Below are positions 23,134 to 32,720 of a stretch of 64,000 nt of DNA, piece by piece. How positions within the stretch are numbered: position 1 is the first letter of the stretch; each line of letters starts with the position of its first letter. The notes beneath the pieces are model-generated. The model made no database searches. It was not told the origin of the DNA and was given only the letters and a program-made list of their open reading frames with translations. The position numbers and the translations under genes were made by a program. This DNA is from Hygrophila difformis (lineage: Eukaryota > Streptophyta > Magnoliopsida > Lamiales > Acanthaceae): contig JAOANR010000004.1 in assembly GCA_030278955.1 (NCBI GenBank), positions 16,740,526 through 16,804,525 of the forward strand, read 5' to 3'.

Positions 23134-26100
23134 TTATGTCCCCATAACTGTGTCGGTATCGGTTTGGAACAACGTCGGGTATCGTTCCCTCATATCGGAT
23201 TCTACTTCCCAAGTTGCCGTCTCACTTTCGTGGTTTGACCAAAGAACCTTGATCATTTTGACGGTTTTGTTCCTCGTTATTCGTTCCTTAGTATCGAGAA
23301 TACGCACTGGGACTTCCTCGTAAGTCAAATCCTCATCGAGCTCAATTATCTCCGGTTGAAGTACATGTGTCGGGTCCGGCACATACTTCTTTAGTTGCGA
23401 GACATGGAAGAAGTTATGAACTCGATCTAAGTGTGGCGGTAAAGCCAATCGGTAGGCTAGAGTTCCGACTCGTTCTAGAATTTCGTAAGGTCCTATGTAT
23501 CGAGGACTTAACTTCCCTCGTTTGCCAAAGCGCATCACCCCCTTCATGGGTGATATCTTTAGCATGACCCTATCTCCCACTTGAAACTCTAGGTCTCGTC
23601 GTCTCACGTCAACATAACTCTTTTGACGGTCTTGTGCGGCTTTCATCTTCCCTTGAATCGCTTTGATTTGTTGAGCCATGTCTTCGATAAGTTGTGGTCC
23701 CACTACCACGACCTTATCGTTTTCTTTCCAGCTCAATGGGCTTCGGCACTTTCGTCCATACAACACCTCGAAAGGTGCCATGCCGATGCTAGCATGGTAG
23801 CTATTATTATAGGAAAACTCAATCAAGGGTAAATGAGATTCCCAATTTCCTTTGAATTCCAACACGCATGCTCTCAGCATGTCTTCTAGTGTTTGGATTG
23901 TCCTTTCGGTTTGTCCATCCGTCATCGGGTGGAATGCGGTGCTCATTTTGATTTGAGTACCGAGAGCTTTTTGTAACTTCGTCCAGAAATGAGAGACAAA
24001 TCTACTGTCTCTATCGGAAATGATATCATGTGGTATTCCATGTCGTCGTACCACGTTATCAATGTAGGCTCGGGCCAATTGGTCCATAGTCCACGTGTCT
24101 TTCATTGGGATGAATATGGCTGTCTTCGTTAGCCTATCGACAATCACCCAAATCTTATTCATGCCTTTAGGTGATCGGGGTAATCCCGAGACAAAGTCCA
24201 TTGAGATGCTATCCCACTTCCAACTTGGAATCTCTAGTGGTTGCATCAATCCTAAGGGTTTATGTCGCACTGCCTTAACCTTTTGGCAGGTGAGACATCT
24301 TGCCACGAAGTTCGCCACTTCCTTCTTCATTCCCGGCCACCAATAGATCTTCTTCAGATCTTTGTATAGCTTGTCACCTCCGGGATGTACGGAATATGGC
24401 GTGCTGTGCCCTTCCTCCATCAACCTTTGCTTCAATTCGGCACATTTAAGAGGCACACACCACCTCCCTTTGAAACGGATGCTTCCGTCCTCGTGGACAG
24501 CAAATCCTATTGCCTTTCCTTCGGCAATATACCCTTTTATCTTCTCGAGTTTCGGGTCGCCCGGTTGAGCGAGTCGAATCTTGTCCAATATGGGAGTTTC
24601 TACGACCATGGCATTGACCGTTTCTCTCACTGTGCCAGGATGCACAAGTTCTAACTCCAATCTAGCCAACTCCATGTACAATGCCGGCGGAATTACCAAC
24701 GAGTTTGTCACGTGTTGGGTTTTCCGACTTAGGGCATCGGCTACCACATTCGCCTTCCCCTCGTGGTATGCTATCTCTAAATCGTAGTCTTTAATGAGTT
24801 CCAACCACCTACGCTGTCTCAAATTCAACTCCTTCTGAGTGAATATATATTTCAAGCTCTTGTGGTCGGTAAACATTCGACACTTCCGCCCATAAAGATA
24901 ATGTCTCCATATCTTTAGAGCGAAAACGACCGCTGCCAACTCCAGGTCGTGGGTCGGATAATTTTCCTCGTGGGGTTTTAGTTGGCGTGATGCATAGGCT
25001 ACGACTCTAGAGTCTTGCATCGAAACACAACCTAAACCTTCCTTCGAAGCATCGCTATATACTTCGAAGTCACCATGCTCTGATGGTAGTGTTAATACGG
25101 GTGTGGTTGTGAGTCGCTTCTTCAGCTTTTGAAACGCAATCTCACAAACTTCGGTCCACTCGTATTTTGCTCCTTTCTTTAGTAGCTGGGTCAAAGGACG
25201 TGCAATCCTTGAAAAATCCTTCACAAATCGTCTATAATATCCGGCTAATCCAAGGAAACTCCTTATTTCCGTTGGACTTTTCGGAGTTGCCCATTCAGTT
25301 ACGGCAGAGACTTTTGCCGGATCCACTGATACTCCATCAGCGGATACTATGTGTCCGAGAAATGCCACTTCTTTCAGCCAGAAGTCACATTTGGACAATT
25401 TGCCGTATAGCTGATTTCTTCGCAAGATTTCTAACACTTGATGTAAGTGTTTTGCATGCTCTTCCTCGCTCTTTGAGTAGATCAGGATGTCGTCGATGAA
25501 CACTACGACACACTGGTCTAACAATTCTCGGAACACGTTGTTCATGAGATTCATGAACATGGCCGGAGCGTTTGTTAACCCGAAGGATAACACTGTGAAC
25601 TCGTAATGGCCATATCATGTTCGAAACGCCGTTTTTGGAATGTCCTTCTCGGCAATCCTCAATTGATGATACCCAGATCGTAAATCGATCTTCGAGAATA
25701 CTGAAGCTCCCTTCAGTTGATCAAACAGATCCTCTATTCTCGGTAGGGGGTATTTATTTTTAATGGTCACTTGGTTTAGTCCTCGGTAATCTATGCAAAG
25801 ACGTAGTCCTCCGTCTTTCTTCTTGACAAATAAAACCGGTGCTCCCCAAGGGGATGTACTCGGTCTTATGTAACCTTTTCCCAATAGCTCCTCGAGTTGT
25901 TCCTTTAACTCCTTCATTTCCAGTGGTGCCATCCGGTACGGAGCCTTCGAGACAGGCTCTGTCCCCGGAATGAGATCTATGGTGAATTCAAGATCTCTCT
26001 CGGGTGGCATGCCCGGAACGTCCTCAGGGAATACGTCCGGGTATTCTCTTACCACTGGTATGCTATCAACCTTGTTTTCTTCCGCCTCAAGGTTGTGCAC

Positions 26101-26355
26101 ATAGCACGCATATAGTTCATACCCCTTACGCATCAAGTTACTTAGTTTAAGTGCACTGACGATTTTGTTACTTTTCTTAGGGGGCTGAGAGTAAAAGATA
26201 ACTCTCTTTCCCCTACTTTTTGACAAGGTGATCTTTTGCTTTTGGCATTCGATCACCGCTTTATACTGGGATAGCCAATCCATCCCCAGTATGATGTCAA
26301 AGTCTCTTAAGTTAAATTCTACCAAGTTCGCGAAGAATTCTACGTTCTTTATCAC
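23134..26355 (-). pseudogene. TekB pol: partial protease, RT, RNase H, integrase, chromodomain-like tail
   Basis: The frame is continuous across both open stretches (26355-25615 and 25593-23134) except for one TGA at 25617-25615. At that place related elements read FRTRYGHYEF, so CGA became TGA. Protein order: C-terminal half of the aspartic protease ([16 protein letters not shown]); RT with [20 protein letters not shown] and the catalytic [11 protein letters not shown]; RNase H (EVYSDAS, DLELAA, FTDHK, ADALSR); integrase with zinc-binding region, DDE core ([25 protein letters not shown]), [10 protein letters not shown] domain and a C-terminal [16 protein letters not shown] tail like a plant chromodomain. 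The protease DTG loop and flap are missing. The frame opens right at a messy tandem repeat (about 26355-26440) where gag ends in another frame. Confidence 0.95.
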
Positions 26356-27554
26356 TACAGGAATCCCGTTGTATCGTTAACCAATCCATCCCGTTGTATC
26401 ACTACTGGGATAGCCAATCCATCCCGTTGTACGTTTCGCCCGTTTTGGTTTTGAGGCTGTTCTTGCCCCGCGACTAAGTCGTCCCTCTTTGTTATGTTCT
26501 CGAGCCTGGTTCGGCAATCCCGTCGAACGTGACCCATTCGACCGCATCGGTAACAAGCGCCTTGTTGCGGGCATCCCCTTGCCAGATGTGGTCGTCCACA
26601 TCGCGGGCAAGGCGGTACCGGATCTTCTTGGTTGAACCTCCTCCCAGTGTTGTTTTGTTGGGGCCTATTCGACCCTCTGCGCGGCTCGTACCTCCCAGTG
26701 TTGTTCTCGTTTCTTGAGTCTCGGCTTCTCTTGTCTTGAGGACCCCTACTGGACTCCCCACTCACCCTTCTTTTCAGCTGCTGCACACGTGCTACCGCCA
26801 CAGCGCGGTCATACACAGCTTGCAAATCGGGGTAGTGTACCCCCGCGATCACCTCGCGTACGGACAGGTTTAGTCCCATCTCGAACTTCTGTGCCTTTTC
26901 CGCATCAGTAGGCACTAGCCTTGGTGCGAACCTCACCAGCTCCTTGAAGCGTGTATAGTATTCTTGCACCGTTTGGCTTCCTTGCTTCAGCGACAGGAAC
27001 TCTTCGTACATGGCAGCTTTAGTACTCAAGGGACAGAATTGATCCCTGAGTAGTTCCATCATCTCCATCCACGAGTAGGGCTCGTCATCTTCAGTCAGTT
27101 TGGCTTGCGTTGCTTGCCACCAGTCGTCCGCTTCGCCTCCCAAGTAGTATGAAGCGACATGTACCCTTTCTCCTTCCGGACATTTGACCGCTCCCAGCAG
27201 CTTGTCAAAAGTCCGGATCCATTCCTCCAGTTTAGCTGGGTCCTCCTCACCAGCGTAGTGGGGCGGCTGGTAAGGATTCACCATTTCCAGGTAGTTAGGG
27301 CGAGCTTGGGGCGGAGGTACCGCCGCAGCTTGACCCTGGTTGACTTGCGCGTTCCCGAGCGCAATCAACACTTCCTCTATCGTCCTAAGACGATCGCCCA
27401 CATTGTTCGGTGCGGGGGCGTCCTGCGCACCTTGGGGTTGTTCCTCATCAGGTTGAATTGGTTCAGTGACGTTTGGTGGTGTTTCAGTAGGTGTTTCAGT
27501 GGTGGTTTGGGGAGCGGGTTGGGTTCTGCCTCTTCCTCTTCCTCTGGGTGCCAT
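26355..27554 (-). CDS. gag: TekB gag (capsid-nucleocapsid), 3' end rearranged
   Basis: The start is taken at 27554 ([10 protein letters not shown]). The frame is open 120 bp further upstream, but that part is leader-like. Features: basic RGRGRG N-terminus; a Pro/Gln-rich acidic stretch; the capsid core with [41 protein letters not shown] and [11 protein letters not shown]; a basic linker; and two zinc knuckles, [13 protein letters not shown] (CX2CX3HX4C) and [14 protein letters not shown] (CX2CX4HX4C). It ends VNDTTGFL within short tandem copies of a CAACGGGATGGATTGG word, where related polyproteins run on into the protease. The particle-forming part looks intact, so this gag could still make particles. 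Confidence 0.93.
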   Translation of the reverse strand: MAPRGRGRGRTQPAPQTTTETPTETPPNVTEPIQPDEEQPQGAQDAPAPNNVGDRLRTIEEVLIALGNAQVNQGQAAAVPPPQARPNYLEMVNPYQPPHYAGEEDPAKLEEWIRTFDKLLGAVKCPEGERVHVASYYLGGEADDWWQATQAKLTEDDEPYSWMEMMELLRDQFCPLSTKAAMYEEFLSLKQGSQTVQEYYTRFKELVRFAPRLVPTDAEKAQKFEMGLNLSVREVIAGVHYPDLQAVYDRAVAVARVQQLKRRVSGESSRGPQDKRSRDSRNENNTGRYEPRRGSNRPQQNNTGRRFNQEDPVPPCPRCGRPHLARGCPQQGACYRCGRMGHVRRDCRTRLENITKRDDLVAGQEQPQNQNGRNVQRDGLAIPVVIQRDGLVNDTTGFL

Positions 27555-27816
27555 TCTAGTACAAATGGGATAGATTAGGACTGGTGAATTTAGCATATAG
27601 TCTAAGCAATTTCTATAAATGTATATGTGTGTTAGCAATTTAGCACGTGGTGCTTTGTTCGAATTAAGAGGCATACGATGCCTCGGGGGTTTTATTTTAA
27701 AATTTCCCTTCCGATTTAAAAAAATAAATCAATCGGGCATTTTATTTCCTCAAAAGAAATTTTAGTACAAAAGTAGAAATATTTTCCTAGCAAAATTGTA
27801 TCTAACAATAGAAGCT

Positions 27817-28152
27817 CTAGTGTCTCATGACGTCTCCCGGTGGGGTAGCAGGATCTTCCTCCGGATCTTCCTCCTCCGAACTCGGCGGTAGTAGGTCGTC
27901 AAAGATAGTGTTTAAGTCTTGCCCGTGGGCATCGATGTATTCTTTTAGTATTAAGTTTTGCGTAGTGAGGGTTTGGACTTGGCATTCGAGTTGGTTTATG
28001 CGGTGATGATCCACCTCTCTCAAGTTGCCCATGTGGCGTAAATCGGCCTCCAATTGAGCCATGCGGTACTTCATTTGCTCTAGGTTTTGGTGGGAATCGA
28101 GATGAACACTCATCATCCTGACCATCAACTGCATCATGTCTTGACTAGCCAT
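27817..28152 (-). CDS. TekB leader ORF (ORF0): coiled-coil protein of 111 aa
   Basis: A complete frame between primer site and gag, starting MASQDMMQLMVRMM. Residues ~1-75 have heptad-like hydrophobics (LEQMKYRMAQLEADL, INQLECQVQTL), and the C-terminus is acidic (SSEEEDPEEDP). TekE6 has a homologue at 63064-63738 in the same position with the same start (MASQDMM), the same coiled-coil region and an acidic tail, so the frame is conserved between two elements of different subfamilies. I know of no standard chromovirus gene here. It may be an accessory protein or an N-terminal part of gag made separately; it is in a different frame from gag and separated by about 260 bp of leader. Confidence 0.7.
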   Translation of the reverse strand: MASQDMMQLMVRMMSVHLDSHQNLEQMKYRMAQLEADLRHMGNLREVDHHRINQLECQVQTLTTQNLILKEYIDAHGQDLNTIFDDLLPPSSEEEDPEEDPATPPGDVMRH

Positions 28153-28170
28153 CTAGCGCAAGCAAGAGAT

Positions 28171-28316
28171 CTAAGTTAATATTCGCCAAGATTCTAAGTT
28201 CAATTCGCCAAGATTCTAAGTTCAATTCGCCAAGATTCTAGGTTCAATTCGCCAAGATTCTAAGTTCAAGTTTCGCCAAGATTCTAAGTTCAAGTTTCGC
28301 CAAGATTCTAAGTTCA
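28171..28316 (-). repeat. Leader minisatellite in TekB
   Basis: About six tandem copies of a 21-24 bp unit that on the minus strand reads GAACTTAGAATCTTGGCGAA. It lies just upstream of ORF0. TekE2's leader has degenerate copies, and TekE6's leader has one or two. Confidence 0.85.
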
Positions 28317-28524
28317 TAGCAGAGATGCAACATGCAAATGCAAATGATTTTCTTTTCCCCCCAATAATAATTTAATGCACCACATATATATATTTTTCCA
28401 TGGGTTTTAAAATAAAGATTTTTCCATGGAAATAATACTTTAAAATTTAGAAGAATAGTCAAAATATTAATAATAGTTTTAAAATAGTAGTGGTTTAAAA
28501 ATAATAGTTTAAAAAAATAGCCGG

Positions 28525-28536
28525 GCTCTGATACCA
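28525..28536 (-). promoter_or_regulatory. TekB primer binding site (initiator tRNA-Met)
   Basis: The minus strand reads TGGTATCAGAGC three bases inside the 5' LTR end at 28540. It is complementary to the 3' end of plant initiator tRNA-Met. Confidence 0.93.
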
Positions 28537-28539
28537 ACT

Positions 28540-31500
28540 TGTAACACCCCGGTTTTTGGTCACCCAGGTCGGGATGTCACCGCCACATCTCCCTAGTAAG
28601 ACACGGTTTCTCCGAGCTTACTAAAGAGATGCAAGGCTAGGTATTGCAGTATTTAAAACATTTAAAGCATTCAAATAGCCCATACAACATAATTCGAAAA
28701 TAATAATAGCATAGCGCAGCGGAAATATTTAGTTTAGTACAATATCGCAGCGGAAAATATAAAAGGGGCCGACATGGCCAAAACACGGGTTAAACAGGCC
28801 CGTTCATAATATAGTCTAAGTACGAAATTTAAAAGCAAAATAAGTGTTCCCCAAAATCCCATGCATGAATCGTGCTCACACATGCTCATTCCACATATTC
28901 TGTAAGGAAAGGAATAAAAATGGTTTTGGTCAGCAAAATTGCTGAGTAAGTTAACACATGCATGATCGTAGGGTTTAAAAGCCATTAGTTTAATAATTTA
29001 ACAAAGCATGATAATAACATAATATTTAATTTCATCTAATCCATATCCAATAGCATAATTTATCTCAGGTTCTATTTAATGACACATATCACATGATTTA
29101 ATCATAAAAGCCATAATTTAAATAAAGCGTTTAAATAATTTAATTGGACAACAACATAATTTAATCTAATTTAATTTAATTTAGAATCCCCATTACATTC
29201 CCGATTTGGTATTTCAAAGTTTCACGATAAAATCGCGATGTCAACAAGTTTAGCCGGTAGCCCGGCGGCCGCAACCGTATCAGCCATACCCAGTACCACT
29301 CCGGAGCCTCGGGAAACCCATACGGATATTCACGAGAGTGTAGGCTCTATATTTCGCCGTTTAGGCAATCCATATCTCAAGTTTAGCGCGCGGGGTCACC
29401 ATCGTCCATTACGGACGAAGTGAATCGTTAGGGGGCACCCTGCAGAGCACTCACCCCTAATTTTAATTTATCAAGTTTGTAAGGGGATTTAGTTTTTAAA
29501 ATCTGCCTTCCATTGTATTTATTTAGAAATAATATCTCAATTCGTTTCAACCCTAAAGGTTAATTCCATGTTTCAACAAGATTTCAGGATTTCGTTTCGG
29601 TAAATCACAGTTTACTCCAAAATTCGTCTTAAATCAGATTTAATTCCAAAAATTCCAAAATTTAATATCTGACTCGGAAACATCAAGATCTACAACTTTC
29701 GTGTTTTAACTTTTTCAATCCGAGATACCTAAGCAGGTCAAAATCGCCAATTTTCGCATAAGAACAAAATATAAAAGCAGCCGACATGGCAAAACACGGG
29801 TTAAACAGGCCCGTTCATAATATAGTCTAAGTACGAAATTTAAAAGCAAAATAAGTGTTCCCCAAAATCCCATGCATGAATCGTGCTCACACATGCTCAT
29901 TCCACATATTCTGTAAGGAAAGGAATAAAAATGGTTTTGGTCAGCAAAATTGCTGAGTAAGTTAACACATGCATGATCGTAGGGTTTAAAAGCCATTAGT
30001 TTAATAATTTAACAAAGCATGATAATAACATAATATTTAATTTCATCTAATCCATATCCAATAGCATAATTTATCTCAGGCTCTATTTAATGACACATAT
30101 CAAATGATTTAATCATAAAAGCCATAATTTAAATAAAGCGTTTAAATAATTTAATTGGACAACAACATAATTTAATCTAATTTAATTTAATTTAGAATCC
30201 CCATTACATTCCCGATTTGGTATTTCAAAGTTTCACGATAAAATCGCGATGTCAACAAGTTTAGCCGGTAGCCCGGCGGCCGCAACCGTATCAGCCATAC
30301 CCAGTACCACTCCGGAGCCTCGGGAAACCCATACGGATATTCACGAGAGTGTAGGCTCTATATTTCGCCGTTTAGGCAATCCATATCTCAAGTTTAGCGC
30401 GCGGGGTCACCATCGTCCATTACGGCACGAAGTGAATCGTTAGGGGGCACCCTGCAGAGCACTCACCCCTAATTTTAATTTATCAAGTTTGTAAGGGGAT
30501 TTAGTTTTTAAAATCTGCCTTCCATTGTATTTATTTAGAAATAATATCTCAATTCGTTTCAACCCTAAAGGTTAATTCCATGTTTCAACAAGATTTCAGG
30601 ATTTCGTTTCGGTAAATCACAGTTTACTCCAAAATTCGTCATAAATCCGATTTAATTCCAACAATTCCAAAATTTCATATCTGACTCGGAAACATCAAGA
30701 TCTACAACTTTCGTGTTTTAACTTTTTCAATCCGAGATACCTAAGCAGGTCAAAATCGCCAATTTTCGGATAAGAACAAATCTGTCCGAGTTTAATGCAC
30801 CTCAGTTTAAAGATTTCGAATTCTACCATAGAAATTCAACTCTAAATTTAATGAAATTTGACAGAGATCATCTTAAGACAATTATCTACAACTTTCATGT
30901 TCGGCCAAAGATCTAAAACAGCCTAGATCCTATGTCAAAAACGTGATCAAGATCATTCCTAAGTTCTGTCCAAGATTTCAAGATCTAGATTCCAACAGTT
31001 CGGTTTCGGTGGGTTTTCTCATAGCAAATCAACTCCAAAAATTCTTAAAATTTTACAGTAGCTAGATCTAAGTCTTAGGAGCGTTTTTCATGTTTTAAGT
31101 TTTTCCGTTTGAGTTCGTTTTAAGGTTCGGAAAAATTCAACAAATCTGTTGCGCCGATAGAAGGTAAGAATTGACAGATTTTCGGTTTCTTGTTAATCTT
31201 TTAGTTTTGAATGTTTTAATTCATCCCAAAACCATGTAAGAGTTAACTTACAGTGTCTATGAACGTCGGGGATGTCTAGTTCGGAGGCGTGGCTTCCAGA
31301 TCACCGTTTCTCCTCTCTGTTCGTCGGGTTCTACGATCTAGATTCAATACGGGGTGTAGAAAGAAAAGAATCGAAGTTAGAATCCGTTTTCGGATTGAAA
31401 CGTGAAAAGATTTGTCGGACTAGAGCTTACCACAACGTTCGGAGACCTTGGATTTTCGTCCAAAGCTGCTGCCTCCGTTTGGTGCTTCCCGTCGACTCCG

Positions 31501-32161
31501 AATTTAGGGTTTCGAACGTATAGAAGGATGTAGGGTTTTGTAAACTTGTTTGGGGCTCCCAAGGGGCTTATTTATAGAATTCTCAATCCCTAGGGCGTCC
31601 ACATCTGACCTAAAGGTCTTGGGTCGAGAGATGTTCAACCGAAAGTCAAAAAATCCGCGTTCGGGCGAGAGATTCACGCAACAAACGAATCTGTGGGGTG
31701 GCGCGGTCGTGGCGCGCTAATCGCCCTCCACCGCGCGGCCACCGCGCCGACTTCGCCTGGACTTCGGTCCGGGCGGGTCGTGCGATCCGTCGTGCTTTTC
31801 CGCCTCTCTTTCGGGTTTCTATCCCTCTATGCTCCCGAATTCCGATTCCCGGGGTATATTCGGGTTTCTACTTTCTCTCTAAATTTATTCTCAGTCTAAT
31901 TGGATGTTTTGGACTCGAATCCTCCTCGAGTTCATTAGTGTCGGGTTTTGGTGTACCATTTATTTACCTTTAATCCATCCTTTTATTTAATTAAATTCCT
32001 TTAATTCCTTTTTAAGTAAAAATCTCATTTCTCATTTCCTTATCTTTATTTACTTCTTTTATTTGCTGGATTTATTTATTTATTTATGATATTTATTTTA
32101 TTTATTATTTATTTATTTAACTATTGTTTTATTTTATGATGGAAAATTCTCGGGTATTACA
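28540..32161 (-). mobile_element. TekB 5' LTR with internal 1012-bp duplication
   Basis: 3622 bp long against 2610 bp for the 3' LTR; the difference equals the duplicated segment. Otherwise it is collinear with the 3' LTR. TATA on the minus strand is at 31576-31568, the island at 31699-31752, and the donor near 31430. Because the duplicated part holds the splice acceptor and structured block, this LTR has two copies of each (acceptors near 28900 and 29911). Confidence 0.94.
28754..30777 (-). repeat. Tandem duplication, two units of 1012 bp
   Basis: Units 28754-29765 and 29766-30777 are near-identical. The junction joins ...AAGAAC to AAAATATAAAAG through a shared AAA. The undivided equivalent in the 3' LTR is 20514-21526. 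Small differences between the units (for example one C missing at different places in each) show some age. Confidence 0.92.
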
Positions 32162-32720
32162 AACTTAGATCTCTTGTTACACCTATATAATCTTGAGGCA
32201 TGACATCGAACTAGAAACAATAACTAGAGACTGATCTTGCCGTAGTTCTAGATCTCATTCATCTATGCGCTCGCCTAAGCATAACAATCCTCGGCCTTAG
32301 CCATTCCTACCCGTGTACGAATTAGAAAATTCCCTTATGTGGAACAATACAAATCAAGTTTTTATTAAAACACTCCTGATTCCAAAAATCTTGTTTGGTT
32401 TCCCAAACAACAAATCCATTTCAAACGCATGGCTCATTTAAACCAAACCCGAACCCTCTTGAGAATAACGTATAGACAGTTATGGGGACATAACTGAAAT
32501 CCTAAGGGGGAGAGGATGTGATACCCCGCAATAATTTATTTTTGGAGTTCAAATTGTTTTGAACTACGTTATGGCTTGATCCCTTCACCGGGTACGTAGG
32601 CAGCTTAGAAGTTTTAATTCTAAGTTCAGTCACAAAATAATAAAACAAACAAAAGACTTTAGCACGAGAAAAGCCGAAACACAACTTCGAGGACGAAGTT
32701 GATTCTTAAGGAGGGTAGAC
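32162..32720 (+). other. TekE2 internal region, right part (leader remnant and 3' cis region)
   Basis: After the AACTT duplication the TekE2 leader resumes (TAGATCTCTTG, as in the other leaders just before ORF0). About 310 bp without a coding frame follow. Then comes GACAGTTATGGGGACATAAC, the final DTVMGT-stop codons of pol, the first purine tract (32504-32518), the conserved GGGTACGTAGGCAGC block, and AAGGAGGGTAGAC abutting the LTR. Everything from ORF0 through nearly all of pol is missing. Confidence 0.85.

Larger units (their letters stand above)
20300..32161 (-). mobile_element. TekB: nearly complete Tekay/Del-like chromovirus, minus strand
   Basis: Order on the minus strand: 5' LTR (32161 to 28540), primer site, leader with repeats, a small coiled-coil ORF, gag, pol, 3' cis region, 3' LTR (22909 to 20300). 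It is flanked by AACTT on both sides (20295-20299 and 32162-32166). By eye its LTRs differ at few positions, so it is among the youngest insertions. It is not autonomous: the protease lacks its catalytic half, gag and pol are out of frame, and RT has one TGA. Confidence 0.95.

Noticed and set aside
26529..26717. Plus-strand ORFs opposite TekB and AthE4 gag-pol
   Set aside because: Antisense shadows of well-supported retroelement genes; no own start context or domain.
28734..28985. Conserved 83-aa protein occurring three times (also 20494-20745 and 29715-29996)
   Set aside because: The three copies are the same part of the TekB LTR (two from the 1012-bp duplication). The frame overlaps the splice acceptor and terminal region and is not kept in TekE6 or TekE2.
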